From: Mycobacterium numidiamassiliense
GTDB taxonomy: Bacteria > Actinomycetota > Actinomycetes > Mycobacteriales > Mycobacteriaceae
Assembly: GCF_900157365.1 (NCBI RefSeq)
Contig: NZ_FUEZ01000004.1
Coordinates: 3,812,966 to 3,876,965 of the forward strand
Direction: 5' to 3'
DNA length: 64,000 nt
Numbering within the stretch: the first letter of the stretch is position 1; the number at the start of each line of letters is the position of its first letter. The notes below the pieces were generated by a model. That model saw only the letters and a list, made by a program, of their open reading frames with translations, searched no databases and was not told where the DNA came from. Positions 1-8,906 of this stretch are shown here, one piece after another. A program made the position numbers and the translations under genes.

Positions 1-429
1 GGAGGTACCGACGTCGAGGCGGTGCACGATGCCCTGCCGCTCGGGTACACCCGAGGTGGTGATCCGGTAACCGGCGGCGGCCAGGCCGCCCAGCACCGTG
101 GGTCCGGTCCAGCCCACCGAGGCATGCGCCGCCACCGCCGCCGGCTTGTCGACGGCGACGATGTCGTCGTCGGAATACAGAATCGTCATGCCCTCGATGT
201 CGACGGGCGTGTTTTCCGGCGGCGCGGGTGCCTCGGGCAGGCGCACCTCGAGCCAGGCTCCGCCCGTCAGGCGATCAGACTTGCCGACCCCGACGCCGTC
301 CAGCTCGACGCCGCCGTCTTCGGCGATCGCGGCAGCGGCGCTGCGCGACAGCCCCAGCAGCCGCGCCAGTCCCGCATCGACACGCATGCCCGCCAATCCT
401 TCGGGGACGGGCATCGAACGGCTCGACAT
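1..429 (-). CDS. RluD-type pseudouridine synthase, 5' part only (Rv1540-like)
   Basis: Reverse-strand frame open to the window edge, 143 codons from ATG at 429. The N-terminal ~80 residues look like an S4-type RNA-binding region (VDAGLARLLGLSRSAAAA). The start of the catalytic domain follows, with DDDIVAVDKPAAVAAH and, at the edge, GIVHRLDVGTS. The HRLD aspartate is the catalytic residue of the RluA/RluD family, which isomerises uridine in large-subunit rRNA or tRNA. The ATG overlaps the lspA stop by one base (TGATG), so the two genes are probably co-transcribed and translationally coupled, as for Rv1539-Rv1540. The C-terminal half lies outside the window, so the exact RNA target cannot be judged. 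Confidence 0.88.
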   Translation of the reverse strand, partial: MSSRSMPVPEGLAGMRVDAGLARLLGLSRSAAAAIAEDGGVELDGVGVGKSDRLTGGAWLEVRLPEAPAPPENTPVDIEGMTILYSDDDIVAVDKPAAVAAHASVGWTGPTVLGGLAAAGYRITTSGVPERQGIVHRLDVGTS

Positions 430-1028
430 CAGCGCTGGTCGGCGTTACGCCGACCCACAGTGTCGAAGTCGAACCCGAAGATCGACAGCGCCACCAGCAG
501 GATCGCCCCGCCGACCACCGCCGGATCGGCGACGTTGAACACCGGCCACCAGCCGACCGACAAGAAATCCACCACGTGGCCGCGAAGCGGCCCGGGCGCG
601 CGGAAAAAGCGATCGACCAGGTTGCCCATGGCGCCGCCCAGGATCAAGCCGAGACCCAGCGCCCACCACGGCGATACCAGCCGCCGGCCCATCCAGAAGA
701 TGCCGCCCACCACGCCGGTCGCGATCAGGGTCAACATCCAGGTGTATCCCGTCGCCATCGAGAAGGCCGCGCCCGAATTGCGCACCAGAGTCCAGGTCAC
801 CGTGTCGCCGATGATCGATACCGGTTGCCCGGGCGGCAGCAGTTTGACGGCGAGCACCTTGGTGACGACGTCCAGCGTCAGCACCACCGCCGCGACCGCC
901 AGCAGCAACCGCAGCCGCCTCGGCGGTCCCTGCGGCGCAGGGGCTTCGAGCTCGCCGATCTCAGCGTCGCCGCCGGAGCTCGCCGGCTCAGCCGCTCCCG
1001 TTGGTTCCTCAGCCACGCCACCCATCAT
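429..1028 (-). CDS. lspA: Lipoprotein signal peptidase (signal peptidase II)
   Basis: 199 aa aspartic protease of the inner membrane that cleaves signal peptides of diacylglyceryl-modified prolipoproteins. A polar, acidic N-terminal extension of about 38 residues, usual in mycobacteria, is followed by four hydrophobic segments (about 40-62, 95-115, 122-140 and 170-190). The family signatures are visible: VRNSGAAFS, then GGAMGNLVDRFF with the first catalytic Asp, then FNVADPAVV with the second. It sits directly before the rluD-like gene and diverges from ansA, as in M. tuberculosis (Rv1538c-Rv1539-Rv1540). The start could be either of two adjacent ATGs. Confidence 0.95.
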   Translation of the reverse strand: MMGGVAEEPTGAAEPASSGGDAEIGELEAPAPQGPPRRLRLLLAVAAVVLTLDVVTKVLAVKLLPPGQPVSIIGDTVTWTLVRNSGAAFSMATGYTWMLTLIATGVVGGIFWMGRRLVSPWWALGLGLILGGAMGNLVDRFFRAPGPLRGHVVDFLSVGWWPVFNVADPAVVGGAILLVALSIFGFDFDTVGRRNADQR

Positions 1029-1095
1029 CCCCTACCGGCATCGCGTGGCTTGGGTGCGACCTGGCTTGCCGCCGCGGGTGCGGAATGATCTGACC

Positions 1096-2022
1096 ATGAG
1101 CCGCCTGACTGTCATCGCCACCGGAGGCACGATTTCCACCAGCACCGGCGCCGACGGGGTGGCCCGCCCCACCCACACCGGAGCCGCGTTGACCGCGGGA
1201 CTCGACGTCGACGTCGTCGACCTGATGGCGGTGGACAGTTCGGAGCTGACGCCGCCCGATTGGGACCGCATCCGCGCCGCGGTGCAGGCCGCGATCGCCG
1301 AAGGCGCCGCCGGCGTGGTGGTCGCCCACGGCACCGACACCATGGAGGAGAGCCTGCTCTGGCTCGACCTCACCTACGCGGGAGACGTGCCGGTCGTGCT
1401 GACCGGCGCCATGCGCAGCGCCGACGCCCCCAACGCGGACGGCCCGGCCAATCTGCGCGATGCGCTGGCGGTGGCGGCCAGCCCGGCGGCCCGCGGCCTC
1501 GGCGTGTTGCTGTCCTTCGCCGGCCGGGTGTGGCAACCGTTGGGCCTGCACAAGGTCGCCACCCAGGATTTGAGCGGCTTCACCGGCGAGTTGCTGGGCA
1601 CCAGCGCAGGCGGCGTCGCGCTGACCGGGGCCAAGATCCGCCCCTACCTCGGCGATCTGACCGCCGCCGACGCGCCGAGGGTCGACATCGTCGCGGCCTA
1701 CCTGGGCAGCGACTCGGTGGCCCTGGACGCCTGTGTGGCCGCGGGCGCGCGAGGCGTGGTGCTCGAGGCGCTGGGTTCGGGCAATGCCGGGGCGGCCGTC
1801 GTCGAGGGGGTGCGGCGGCACTGCAGCAACGGGGTCGTTGTCGGGGTGTCCACCCGCGTCCCCGGTGGCCGGGTCAGCGCGGGCTACGGTCCCGGCCACG
1901 ACCTCGTCGGGGCGGGAGCCGTGACGGTGCCGCGGCTGCGTCCGCCGCAGGCCCGGGTGCTGATGATGGCCGCGCTGGCCGCGCAGCTACCCGTCGCCGA
2001 CGTCATCGCCCGCTGGGGCTGA
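1096..2022 (+). CDS. ansA: L-asparaginase (Rv1538c-like)
   Basis: 308 aa enzyme hydrolysing L-asparagine to aspartate and ammonia. The open frame extends far upstream, but the ATG at 1096 begins MSRLTVIATGGTIS, with the first catalytic Thr motif (TGGTI) right after the start as in the family. The second motif, HGTDTMEE, with the Thr-Asp pair lies near residue 80. The product is full-length with no obvious export signal. It is transcribed divergently from lspA, with about 67 bp between starts. Its last 36 bases overlap the 3' end of convergent dinX. Confidence 0.94.
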   Translation: MSRLTVIATGGTISTSTGADGVARPTHTGAALTAGLDVDVVDLMAVDSSELTPPDWDRIRAAVQAAIAEGAAGVVVAHGTDTMEESLLWLDLTYAGDVPVVLTGAMRSADAPNADGPANLRDALAVAASPAARGLGVLLSFAGRVWQPLGLHKVATQDLSGFTGELLGTSAGGVALTGAKIRPYLGDLTAADAPRVDIVAAYLGSDSVALDACVAAGARGVVLEALGSGNAGAAVVEGVRRHCSNGVVVGVSTRVPGGRVSAGYGPGHDLVGAGAVTVPRLRPPQARVLMMAALAAQLPVADVIARWG

Positions 2023-3396
2023 CGTCGCGGCCGACTCCTCGGTCCGCAGCGTGCCCACATAGTCCGGCCAATCCAGGGAGTCGATCGGGTTGGCGTGGGT
2101 GACGTCGACGGTGTCGGCGGGAAAGGTGCGGGCCTGACCCGGACCGGAAGCGCGGGTCTCGAATCGCACGGTGACGACGCCGTGGCCGGCGCCCTGCACC
2201 CAACCGTGCCCGAACTCGCGGTGCTCGACGTCGTCGCCGATCCGCCACTGTGCGGCCTCGGGAGCGGGAGCAAACATGGCCTCGGCCGCGGTCTCGATGT
2301 GGTGCGCATCCGAGTCCGGCTCGGGCAGCTCGAGATCCGGGAACAGCGACTCCTGACGCACATCGCTTAGCCCCGAAAACCCAACGCCGAGGAGGCGAAT
2401 CGGCCCGATCTCGTGCGGGTCGAGCAGCAGTCGCCTGGCCATGGCGATCAGCGAGCCCAGTTCGGTCGTCGCGTAGGGCAGCGTCGCTGAGCGGGTCAGC
2501 GTGCTCATGTCGGATTTCTTCAACTTCACCGTGACGGTGCGGGCACCGCGCCCGTCGCGCAGCAGGCGCTGATGTGCATGCTCGGCGATCGGATCGATCG
2601 CCTCGCGCAGTTGGTCCAGGGTGGTCAGGTCGACGGCGAAGGTGGATTCGGCGCTGATCTGCTTGGCCTCGGCGCGCTCGGCCACCGGACGGTCGTCGAT
2701 GCCACGGGCCAGCCGATGCAGCGCCGACCCGACGGTCGCGCCCAGGATGTTGGCCGCCTCCGCGTCGGTCAGCGCGGCCAGTTGACCGATCGTCTCGATG
2801 CCCAGCCGATTGAGCTTCTCCTCGGCAACCGGGCCAATCCCCCACAGCCGTCGTACCGGCAGCGCGCCGAGCAACGCCGTCTCGTCGGCGCGCCGCACCA
2901 CCCGGATGCCGTCGGGTTTGGCCAGCCCGGACGCGATCTTGGCGATCTGCTTGCCCGAGCCCGCGCCGACCGAGGCGATCAAGCCGGTCTCGTCGCGCAC
3001 CCGTCGGCGCAGCCCCTCGCAGAACGCCTCGACGTCCTCGGCCGATGCCCCGCCGAGCTGCGGTGGTTCGCCGACCCCCTCGTCGAACGACAGCTGCTCG
3101 ACGACGGGAACCAGGCTGCGCACCGCCTCGAAGACCCGTCGGCTGGCCACCCCGTAAACCACGCCGCGCGGCGGCAACACCACCGCGGTCACGCCGATCT
3201 GCCGGCGGGCCTGATGCATCGGCATCGCCGATCGGGCGCCGAAAACCCGTGCTTCGTAACTTGCTCCGGCCACCACACCCCGGCCGCCCAGGCCGCCCAC
3301 CAGCACCGGCCGGCCCCGCAGGGTCGGCCGCGTGAGCTGCTCGACGGAGGCGAAGAACGCGTCCATGTCCAGGTGCAGCACCCAGCGCGACTCCAC
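1987..3396 (-). CDS. dinX: Y-family DNA polymerase IV (DinX/DinB1-like)
   Basis: 469 aa translesion polymerase. The N-terminus has the metal-binding motif HLDMDAFFASVEQ (residues ~8-20). The second catalytic site reads LSFDEGVGEP (~residue 103), keeping the essential Asp-Glu pair. A helix-hairpin-helix region (LWGIGPVAEEKL) and little-finger domain follow. The last ~90 residues are an extra tail (FGHGWVQGAGHGVVTVRFE) typical of mycobacterial DinX and probably used for protein contacts. It is syntenic with Rv1537 but here separated from ileS by three inserted genes. The 3' end overlaps convergent ansA. Confidence 0.94.
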   Translation of the reverse strand: MESRWVLHLDMDAFFASVEQLTRPTLRGRPVLVGGLGGRGVVAGASYEARVFGARSAMPMHQARRQIGVTAVVLPPRGVVYGVASRRVFEAVRSLVPVVEQLSFDEGVGEPPQLGGASAEDVEAFCEGLRRRVRDETGLIASVGAGSGKQIAKIASGLAKPDGIRVVRRADETALLGALPVRRLWGIGPVAEEKLNRLGIETIGQLAALTDAEAANILGATVGSALHRLARGIDDRPVAERAEAKQISAESTFAVDLTTLDQLREAIDPIAEHAHQRLLRDGRGARTVTVKLKKSDMSTLTRSATLPYATTELGSLIAMARRLLLDPHEIGPIRLLGVGFSGLSDVRQESLFPDLELPEPDSDAHHIETAAEAMFAPAPEAAQWRIGDDVEHREFGHGWVQGAGHGVVTVRFETRASGPGQARTFPADTVDVTHANPIDSLDWPDYVGTLRTEESAATSAPAGDDVGDG

Positions 3397-3437
3397 GGAG
3401 ATAAATGCTATTGCGCTACTGGACTAACGTTTTCCAC

Positions 3438-4007
3438 ATGGCCATGAACCTCGCGCACCGACGGATTTGCAGCTCGGACAAATGGGCGAAGCAGGTCGAA
3501 GACGACCTGCTGCCGTGGGCGCTGGCCGACGTAGAGCTCGGTGACAACACCCTGGAAATCGGGCCCGGGTACGGGGCGATCCTGAAGGTGCTGGTCGACA
3601 AGACTCCGAGGGTCACGTCGGTCGAGATCGACACCCCGATGGCGCAGCGGCTGCAGCGGCTGTACGGCGACCGGGCGCGAATCATCAAAGGCGACGCCAC
3701 CAACACCGGATTGCCCGACGACGAGTTCAGCTCCGTGGTGTCGTTCACCATGCTGCATCACGTCCCGACCGTCGATCTGCAGGACAAGTTGTTCGCCGAG
3801 GCCTTCCGGGTGCTGCGCCCCGGGGGTGTCTTCGCCGGCAGCGACAGCGTGACGTCGCTGCGCTTCCGGATCCTGCACTTCCGCGACACCTGCAACACGG
3901 TTTCGCCGACCACATTGCCGGATCGTCTGCGCGCGGCCGGTTTTCGCGACATCGAGGTCGAGGTCCGCGACGGCAGGCTGCGCTGGCGCGCGGTCAAGGC
4001 CGCCTGA
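3438..4007 (+). CDS. Class I SAM-dependent methyltransferase
   Basis: 189 aa. Motif I is LEIGPGYGAILKVL and the acidic end of beta-2 is SVEIDTP. Motif II/III regions follow (GDATNTGLPDDEFSSVV, LRPGGVFAGSD), typical of Methyltransf_11-type small-molecule methylases. The frame is open from 3405, but that start lies only 8 bases from the divergent dinX start. ATG at 3438 or 3444 gives the usual short helical N-terminus (MNLAHRRICSSDKWAKQ). It overlaps the next gene by one base (TGATG). The substrate is unknown. This gene and the next two are absent from the corresponding place in M. tuberculosis. Confidence 0.82.
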   Translation: MAMNLAHRRICSSDKWAKQVEDDLLPWALADVELGDNTLEIGPGYGAILKVLVDKTPRVTSVEIDTPMAQRLQRLYGDRARIIKGDATNTGLPDDEFSSVVSFTMLHHVPTVDLQDKLFAEAFRVLRPGGVFAGSDSVTSLRFRILHFRDTCNTVSPTTLPDRLRAAGFRDIEVEVRDGRLRWRAVKAA

Positions 4008-4528
4008 TGGACGCCGAGCCCGGCGACGCGCCGACCGTCCCTGAGGTTTCGCACCACCCGACGCGATGGGCGCGGCTGCGCCATCAGTGGAATCAGCGGC
4101 TGCAACCCGGCGAGCAGGCCACCGTCTTGGCCTGGGCATCCTTCACCCTGACGTTTGCCGGGCTGCGCGCGCTCACCCACTGGATCCGCGCCGGCCACGG
4201 ACCGTCAGGTGGAGGAATATCACTGGACGGCAAGCACTTTCACCACTACAACCTTGGCATCGGGATGCTGGCGACGGTGGCCGGTGTCGGGCTGCGCGGC
4301 ACCGAACGGCAACGGCGACACCCCGCCGCGGCCGTCGCTTATGGCGCGGCGAACGCCATGATCGTCGACGAGCTGGCACTGCTGTTGGACCTCAAGGACG
4401 TCTACTGGGCGGCCGACGGCCGTGAGAGCGTCGACGTCGCGGTCGGCTGCATCGCCGTGGGCGCGACCGTCGTGGCGGGCATGCCGTTCTGGCCCCATGC
4501 CCACCGCGCGCTGCGATCGGGCCGCTGA
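4007..4528 (+). CDS. Conserved integral membrane protein of unknown function
   Basis: 173 aa. About four hydrophobic stretches are visible (around 42-58, 84-100, 108-122 and 142-158). Two highly polar conserved-looking motifs are embedded: LDGKHFHHYNLGIG between the first two segments, and DELALLLDLKDVYWAADGRES after the third. A His-rich loop followed by acidic residues inside a membrane protein could be a metal site, but that is inference. The ATG overlaps the stop of the upstream methyltransferase, suggesting co-translation. I do not recognise a named family. Confidence 0.8.
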   Translation: MDAEPGDAPTVPEVSHHPTRWARLRHQWNQRLQPGEQATVLAWASFTLTFAGLRALTHWIRAGHGPSGGGISLDGKHFHHYNLGIGMLATVAGVGLRGTERQRRHPAAAVAYGAANAMIVDELALLLDLKDVYWAADGRESVDVAVGCIAVGATVVAGMPFWPHAHRALRSGR

Positions 4529-4553
4529 TCGCCTCGCTTGGTAGAACGGAAAC

Positions 4554-5369
4554 ATGCCCCCTGTGTCGACTGAGCCCTCGCCCTCTTCCGGCCGGGAGCC
4601 GCACCTGCTGCGGCAGGTCGCGGAGTCCTTCGGAGTGGACGCCGATCGCTACGACCGGGCCAGGCCCCGGTACCCCGACGCCCTCATACAGCGCGTCATC
4701 GCCGCAAGCCCCGGCCTCGAATTCCTGGACGTCGGCTGCGGCACCGGGATCGGGGCGCGGCAGTACACGGCGGCCGGGGTCACGGTGCTCGGCGTCGACC
4801 CCGACGCCCGGATGGCCGAGGTCGCCCGTCGCACCGGGATCGACGTCGAGATCGGCAATTTCGAGACCTGGGACCCGCGCGGCCGGTCCTTCGACGCGGT
4901 CGTCGCCGGGCAGGCCTGGCATTGGGTGGACCCCGTGCTGGGCGCCGGCAAGGCGGCACAGGTGCTGCGGCCACACGGGCTGTTGGCGCTGTACTGGCAT
5001 GTCTTCGATCCGCCCAGCGAGGTGGCCCGGCCTTTCGACGACGTCCTTGCGCGCGTGGCGCCCGACGCGCCGCTGCAGACGCCTGGCTTCGGACTGCAAC
5101 AGGCAAACCTCAGCAGGGCGGTGGAAGGCATCCGGACCGCCGGCGGCTTCGCCGAACCCGAGCAGTGGCGGTTCGAATGGCAGCGGCGGTACACGCGCGA
5201 CGAATGGCTGGACCATCTGGCCACCACCGGCCAGCTCACCCTGCTCGGGCCGGGGGATGTCGCGACGGTGCAGGATGCCGTGGGGACCGCCATCGACTCC
5301 CTCGGAGGCGAATTCACCATGCACTACGTCACCCTGGCAACCGCGGCCTCGCTCTCGGCCAGACCGTAA
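4554..5369 (+). CDS. Class I SAM-dependent methyltransferase (Methyltransf_11 type)
   Basis: 271 aa. The SAM-binding glycine loop FLDVGCGTGIGARQY lies at about residues 58-72, the beta-2 acidic VLGVDPDARM after it, and AGQAWHWVDP at motif II. The N-terminal FGVDADRYDRARPRYP is typical of a common actinobacterial methyltransferase family acting on unknown small molecules. It starts 25 bases after the membrane protein gene and is probably in the same unit. It converges on ileS, with about 124 bases between the stops. Confidence 0.85.
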   Translation: MPPVSTEPSPSSGREPHLLRQVAESFGVDADRYDRARPRYPDALIQRVIAASPGLEFLDVGCGTGIGARQYTAAGVTVLGVDPDARMAEVARRTGIDVEIGNFETWDPRGRSFDAVVAGQAWHWVDPVLGAGKAAQVLRPHGLLALYWHVFDPPSEVARPFDDVLARVAPDAPLQTPGFGLQQANLSRAVEGIRTAGGFAEPEQWRFEWQRRYTRDEWLDHLATTGQLTLLGPGDVATVQDAVGTAIDSLGGEFTMHYVTLATAASLSARP

Positions 5370-5493
5370 CCTGCTTTTGCGCATCGTGCGCCAACCATGA
5401 GGCGATTCCCGATTGCGATATCGCCAGTGATATCGGAATGAAAACTCGCCAATTGGTCAGTCGCGCAGTTCCTTCGGCCCAACGGCATCCACG

Positions 5494-8400
5494 TTAGGCC
5501 TTGGCAATGCTGACCCGCACCCCGTCGCCGATCTCGGGCGCATCTGAGCCGGGATCGCCGAAGTCGAAGCTGGTGGCCAGGATTTCACCGGCGATGAGGT
5601 CTCGGTGGGTGTGCGCCCAGTCGGCCCGTTCGGCGGGCACCGATATGACCACGCGGATGCGATCGGAGACATCCAGCCCGGTCGACTTGCGCAACTCCTG
5701 CAACTCGCGGATCCGGTCCTTGGCCCACCCCTCGGCCTCGAGCTCCGGGGTCACGGTGCCGTCCAGCACCACCAGGCCAGCACCCGCTGGCAGCGCCGCG
5801 GTGAACTCCGGGTCGGCGGCCACCAGCCGCGAGCTGTATTCCTCGGGCAGCAGCACTGCGGGACCGGCGGTCAGGGTGCCATCCGCGTTGACCACGCCCT
5901 GGCCGGCCTTGACCGCCTTGATCGCGGCCTGTACATCCTTGCCCAGCCGCGGCCCGGCCACCCGGGCGTTGACGGTCAGCTCAAAGCGTCCGTAGGTGTC
6001 GATCGCGTCGGTCAGCTCCACGCTCTTGACGTTGAGCTCGTCGGCGATCAGGTCGGTGAATGGCTGCAGTCGCTGCGGATCTTCCACTGCCACAGTCAGT
6101 TTCGACAGCGGCAGTCGCACCCGAAGTTTCTTGGCCTTGCGCAGCGACGACGCGGCCGAGCACACTTCGCGGACCTGATCCATCGCCGCGACCAAGTCGG
6201 CGTCCGGGGGTAGCTCCTCGGCGTGCGGCCAGTCCGTCAGGTGCACCGAGCGCTCGCCGGTCAGGCCGCGCCAGATGATCTCGGTGATCAGCGGAAGCAG
6301 CGGCGCGGCCAGCCGCGCGGACACCTCCAGCACGGTGTGCAGGGTATCGATGGCGTCACTGTCTTCTTCCCAGAAACGCGAACGTGACCGTCGCACATAC
6401 CAATTCGTCAGCGCCTCGGTGAATTGGCGCAGCTGCTCACAGGCACCGGAGATGTCGCATACCTCCAGCGATCCGGTGAGCTCATCGCGCAGCACCGCCA
6501 GCTTGGCCAGGATGTAGCGGTCCAGGACGTGCGCCGAATCGGTGCGCCAGGTACCGACTTTGGGAGCGTAGAGGGCAAGGAAGCTGTAGGCATTCCACAG
6601 CGGCAGCAGCACCTGCCGAACGCCTTCGCGGATGCCCTGCTCGGTGACGATCAGGTTGCCACCGCGCAGAATCGGCGACGCCATCAGGAACCACCGCATC
6701 GCGTCCGACCCGTCGCGGTCGAAGACCTCGGAAACGTCGGGATAGTTGCGGAGCGACTTGCTCATCTTCTGGCCGTCGGAACCCAGCACGATGCCGTGTG
6801 CCACACAGGTTTTGAACGCAGGCCGGTCGAACAGCGCGGTGGCCAGCACATGCAGGGTGTAGAACCAGCCGCGGGTTTGCCCGATGTATTCCACGATGAA
6901 GTCACCCGGATAGTGGGTGTCGAACCAGTCGGAGTTCTCGAACGGGTAGTGCACCTGGGCATAGGGCATGGACCCCGAATCGAACCACACGTCGAGCACG
7001 TCCGGGATGCGCCGCATGGTGCTGCGCCCGCTGGGATCGTCGGGGTTGGGCCGGGTGAGCTCGTCGATGTAGGGCCGATGCAGGTTGGTGGGCCGCACCC
7101 CGAAATCGCGTTTCAGCTCTTCGAGACTGCCGTAGACGTCGATGCGCGGGTAGGCCGCGTCGTCGGACTTCCACACCGGAATCGGGGTGCCCCAGTAGCG
7201 GTTTCGCGAGATCGACCAGTCGCGAGCACCCTGCAGCCACTTGCCGAACTGGCCGTCCTTGACGTGTTCGGGATACCAGGTGATCTGCTGGTTCAGCTCC
7301 ACCATGCGGTCCCGGAACTCGGTGACCGTGACGAACCACGACGAAACCGCCCGATAGATCAGCGGATTGCGGCACCGCCAGCAGTGTGGGTAGGGGTGCT
7401 CGTAGGTTTCGTGCCGGATCAGTACGGGCTGGTTGACGGCGGCCGCTCCGCTCTGGTTTTTCAGGTCGCGGATGATCTCTGCGTTCGCGTCAAAGACGTG
7501 CTGGCCCTTGTAGTCCGGGACGGTCGCGTCGAATCGGCCCTTGGAATTGACCGGGGTGACCGGCTTGATGCCAGCGGCATCGGCGACGGCCATGTCGTCC
7601 TCGCCGTACGCCGGCGCCATGTGCACGATCCCCGTACCGTCATCGGTGGTCACGAAATCGCCTGGCAGCACTTGAAATGCGTGGGGCGTGTCCATGAAAT
7701 ACGGGAACGGCGGCAGGTAATGCGTGCCAAGCAGGTCCGCGCCCGCGCAGCTCCCGAGCACCTCGGGCTCTTCGCCGATCTCGCGGGCGTACGCACCCAG
7801 CCCCGCCTCGGCCAGCACGAAACGACGATCGCCCACCTTGACCTGGACGTAGGTCACGTCCGGGTTGACGGCTACCGCCAGATTCGACGGCAGTGTCCAC
7901 GGCGTCGTCGTCCACACCAACAGATAGGCGCCGTCCAGGTCGCCACCGGATACCTTGAAACCCACCGTGACCGCCGGGTCCTGGCGGCTTTGATAGACGT
8001 CGTCGTCCATCCGCAATTCATGGTTGGACAACGGGGTTTCGTCGCGCCAGCAGTACGGCAGGACCCGGTAGCCCTCGTAGGCCAATCCCTTGTCCCACAG
8101 CTGTTTGAACGCCCAGAGCACCGACTCCATATAGGGCAGATCGAGCGTCTTGTAGTCGTTGTCGAAGTCGACCCACCGCGCCTGGCGGGTCACATAGGCC
8201 TGCCATTCGTCGGTATAGCGCAGCACCGATTCGCGGCAGGCCTCGTTGAACGCGGCGATCCCCATGTCGTCGATCTGGGATTTGTCGGTAATGCCCAGCT
8301 GCCGTTCGACTTCGAGTTCGGCGGGCAGCCCGTGCGTGTCCCAGCCGAAGCGCCGCTCCACCTTGTAGCCGCGCATGGTCCGGTACCGCGGCACAATGTC

Positions 8401-8616
8401 TTTCACGTAGCCGGTGAGCAGATGCCCGTAGTGCGGCAGCCCGTTGGCGAACGGTGGCCCGTCGTAGAAGACGTATTCGGTGGCATCGGCGCGCCGCGCA
8501 ATGCTCGCGCGGAACGTGTCGTCGCGGGCCCAGTAATCGAGGACCTCGACCTCGAGCGCGGGAAAGTCCGGCGCCCCTGGCTTCGGATACGCCTTGACGT
8601 CAGCGTTATCGGTCAC
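5494..8616 (-). CDS. ileS: Isoleucyl-tRNA synthetase
   Basis: 1040 aa cytoplasmic class I synthetase that charges tRNA-Ile. The HIGH signature is present as PPFANGLPHYGHLLTG (~60 residues in) and the KMSKS loop as GQKMSKSLRNYP. An editing CP1 domain (TTPWTLPSN; GTGIVHMAPAYGEDD) lies between them, followed by a long anticodon-binding C-terminus as in eukaryote-like, pseudomonic-acid-tolerant IleS. The frame is open well upstream. I chose GTG at 8616 (VTDNADVKAYP) because an AGGAG sequence lies 12 bases before it and the length matches the M. tuberculosis enzyme. An ATG at 8643 is the alternative. A T-box leader precedes it. Confidence 0.96.
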   Translation of the reverse strand: MTDNADVKAYPKPGAPDFPALEVEVLDYWARDDTFRASIARRADATEYVFYDGPPFANGLPHYGHLLTGYVKDIVPRYRTMRGYKVERRFGWDTHGLPAELEVERQLGITDKSQIDDMGIAAFNEACRESVLRYTDEWQAYVTRQARWVDFDNDYKTLDLPYMESVLWAFKQLWDKGLAYEGYRVLPYCWRDETPLSNHELRMDDDVYQSRQDPAVTVGFKVSGGDLDGAYLLVWTTTPWTLPSNLAVAVNPDVTYVQVKVGDRRFVLAEAGLGAYAREIGEEPEVLGSCAGADLLGTHYLPPFPYFMDTPHAFQVLPGDFVTTDDGTGIVHMAPAYGEDDMAVADAAGIKPVTPVNSKGRFDATVPDYKGQHVFDANAEIIRDLKNQSGAAAVNQPVLIRHETYEHPYPHCWRCRNPLIYRAVSSWFVTVTEFRDRMVELNQQITWYPEHVKDGQFGKWLQGARDWSISRNRYWGTPIPVWKSDDAAYPRIDVYGSLEELKRDFGVRPTNLHRPYIDELTRPNPDDPSGRSTMRRIPDVLDVWFDSGSMPYAQVHYPFENSDWFDTHYPGDFIVEYIGQTRGWFYTLHVLATALFDRPAFKTCVAHGIVLGSDGQKMSKSLRNYPDVSEVFDRDGSDAMRWFLMASPILRGGNLIVTEQGIREGVRQVLLPLWNAYSFLALYAPKVGTWRTDSAHVLDRYILAKLAVLRDELTGSLEVCDISGACEQLRQFTEALTNWYVRRSRSRFWEEDSDAIDTLHTVLEVSARLAAPLLPLITEIIWRGLTGERSVHLTDWPHAEELPPDADLVAAMDQVREVCSAASSLRKAKKLRVRLPLSKLTVAVEDPQRLQPFTDLIADELNVKSVELTDAIDTYGRFELTVNARVAGPRLGKDVQAAIKAVKAGQGVVNADGTLTAGPAVLLPEEYSSRLVAADPEFTAALPAGAGLVVLDGTVTPELEAEGWAKDRIRELQELRKSTGLDVSDRIRVVISVPAERADWAHTHRDLIAGEILATSFDFGDPGSDAPEIGDGVRVSIAKA

Positions 8617-8621
8617 GATGT

Positions 8622-8860
8622 GCGTCGTCTCCTGTGCCTTCATGCCGTTTGGCACTGTATGCCTAAGGGCCAGTGGGCACTGGCCCTTAAGGGGACGACG
8701 ACGCGCAATCTGCGCGAGCGCCGCGGTACCACCCCGCTTGCCGCGCTGACGCGCGACCGCTCGATATGGCTGTGACGGGCCTACCCGTTCGGTTCTACTG
8801 GGCCACCCGGGCCGTTCTTCCGAAGGCTCCCCGGTGATAGCCGGATCGATGCCATTGCTG
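8622..8860 (-). promoter_or_regulatory. T-box riboswitch (ileS leader, short Stem I, isoleucine)
   Basis: The minus strand carries the canonical T-box sequence GGGGTGGTACCGCGG (8735-8721), which pairs with the tRNA acceptor end. Upstream, CCGG-CUAUCA-CCGG (8844-8829) forms a very short Stem I whose loop holds AUC, an isoleucine codon, as specifier (8838-8836). The leader lies 100-220 bases before the ileS start, and an AGGAG Shine-Dalgarno follows it without a U-tract terminator. This fits the translational, ultrashort-Stem-I T-boxes known for actinobacterial ileS: uncharged tRNA-Ile binding would expose the ribosome site. Confidence 0.88.
8664..8689 (-). promoter_or_regulatory. Perfect 12-bp hairpin between T-box and ileS start
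   Basis: A perfect inverted repeat with a two-base centre (arms 8664-8675 and 8678-8689), 49-75 bases before the chosen ileS start and just downstream of the T-box core. There is no U-run after it. It could be part of the expression platform or an RNA-stability element; its role is not shown by the sequence. Confidence 0.6.
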
Positions 8861-8906
8861 CGATTGTACGAAGAGTCTACGTAAGCGCCGCAAATCAATC
8901 ACTAGC

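Noticed and set aside
22..1095. Upstream extension of the ansA frame
   Set aside because: It runs antisense through rluD and lspA. The catalytic TGGTI motif must be near the N-terminus, so ATG 1096 is the start.
6424..8775. 783-codon open frame on the plus strand
   Set aside because: It is antisense to ileS. High GC leaves complementary frames open; there is no domain or ribosome site.
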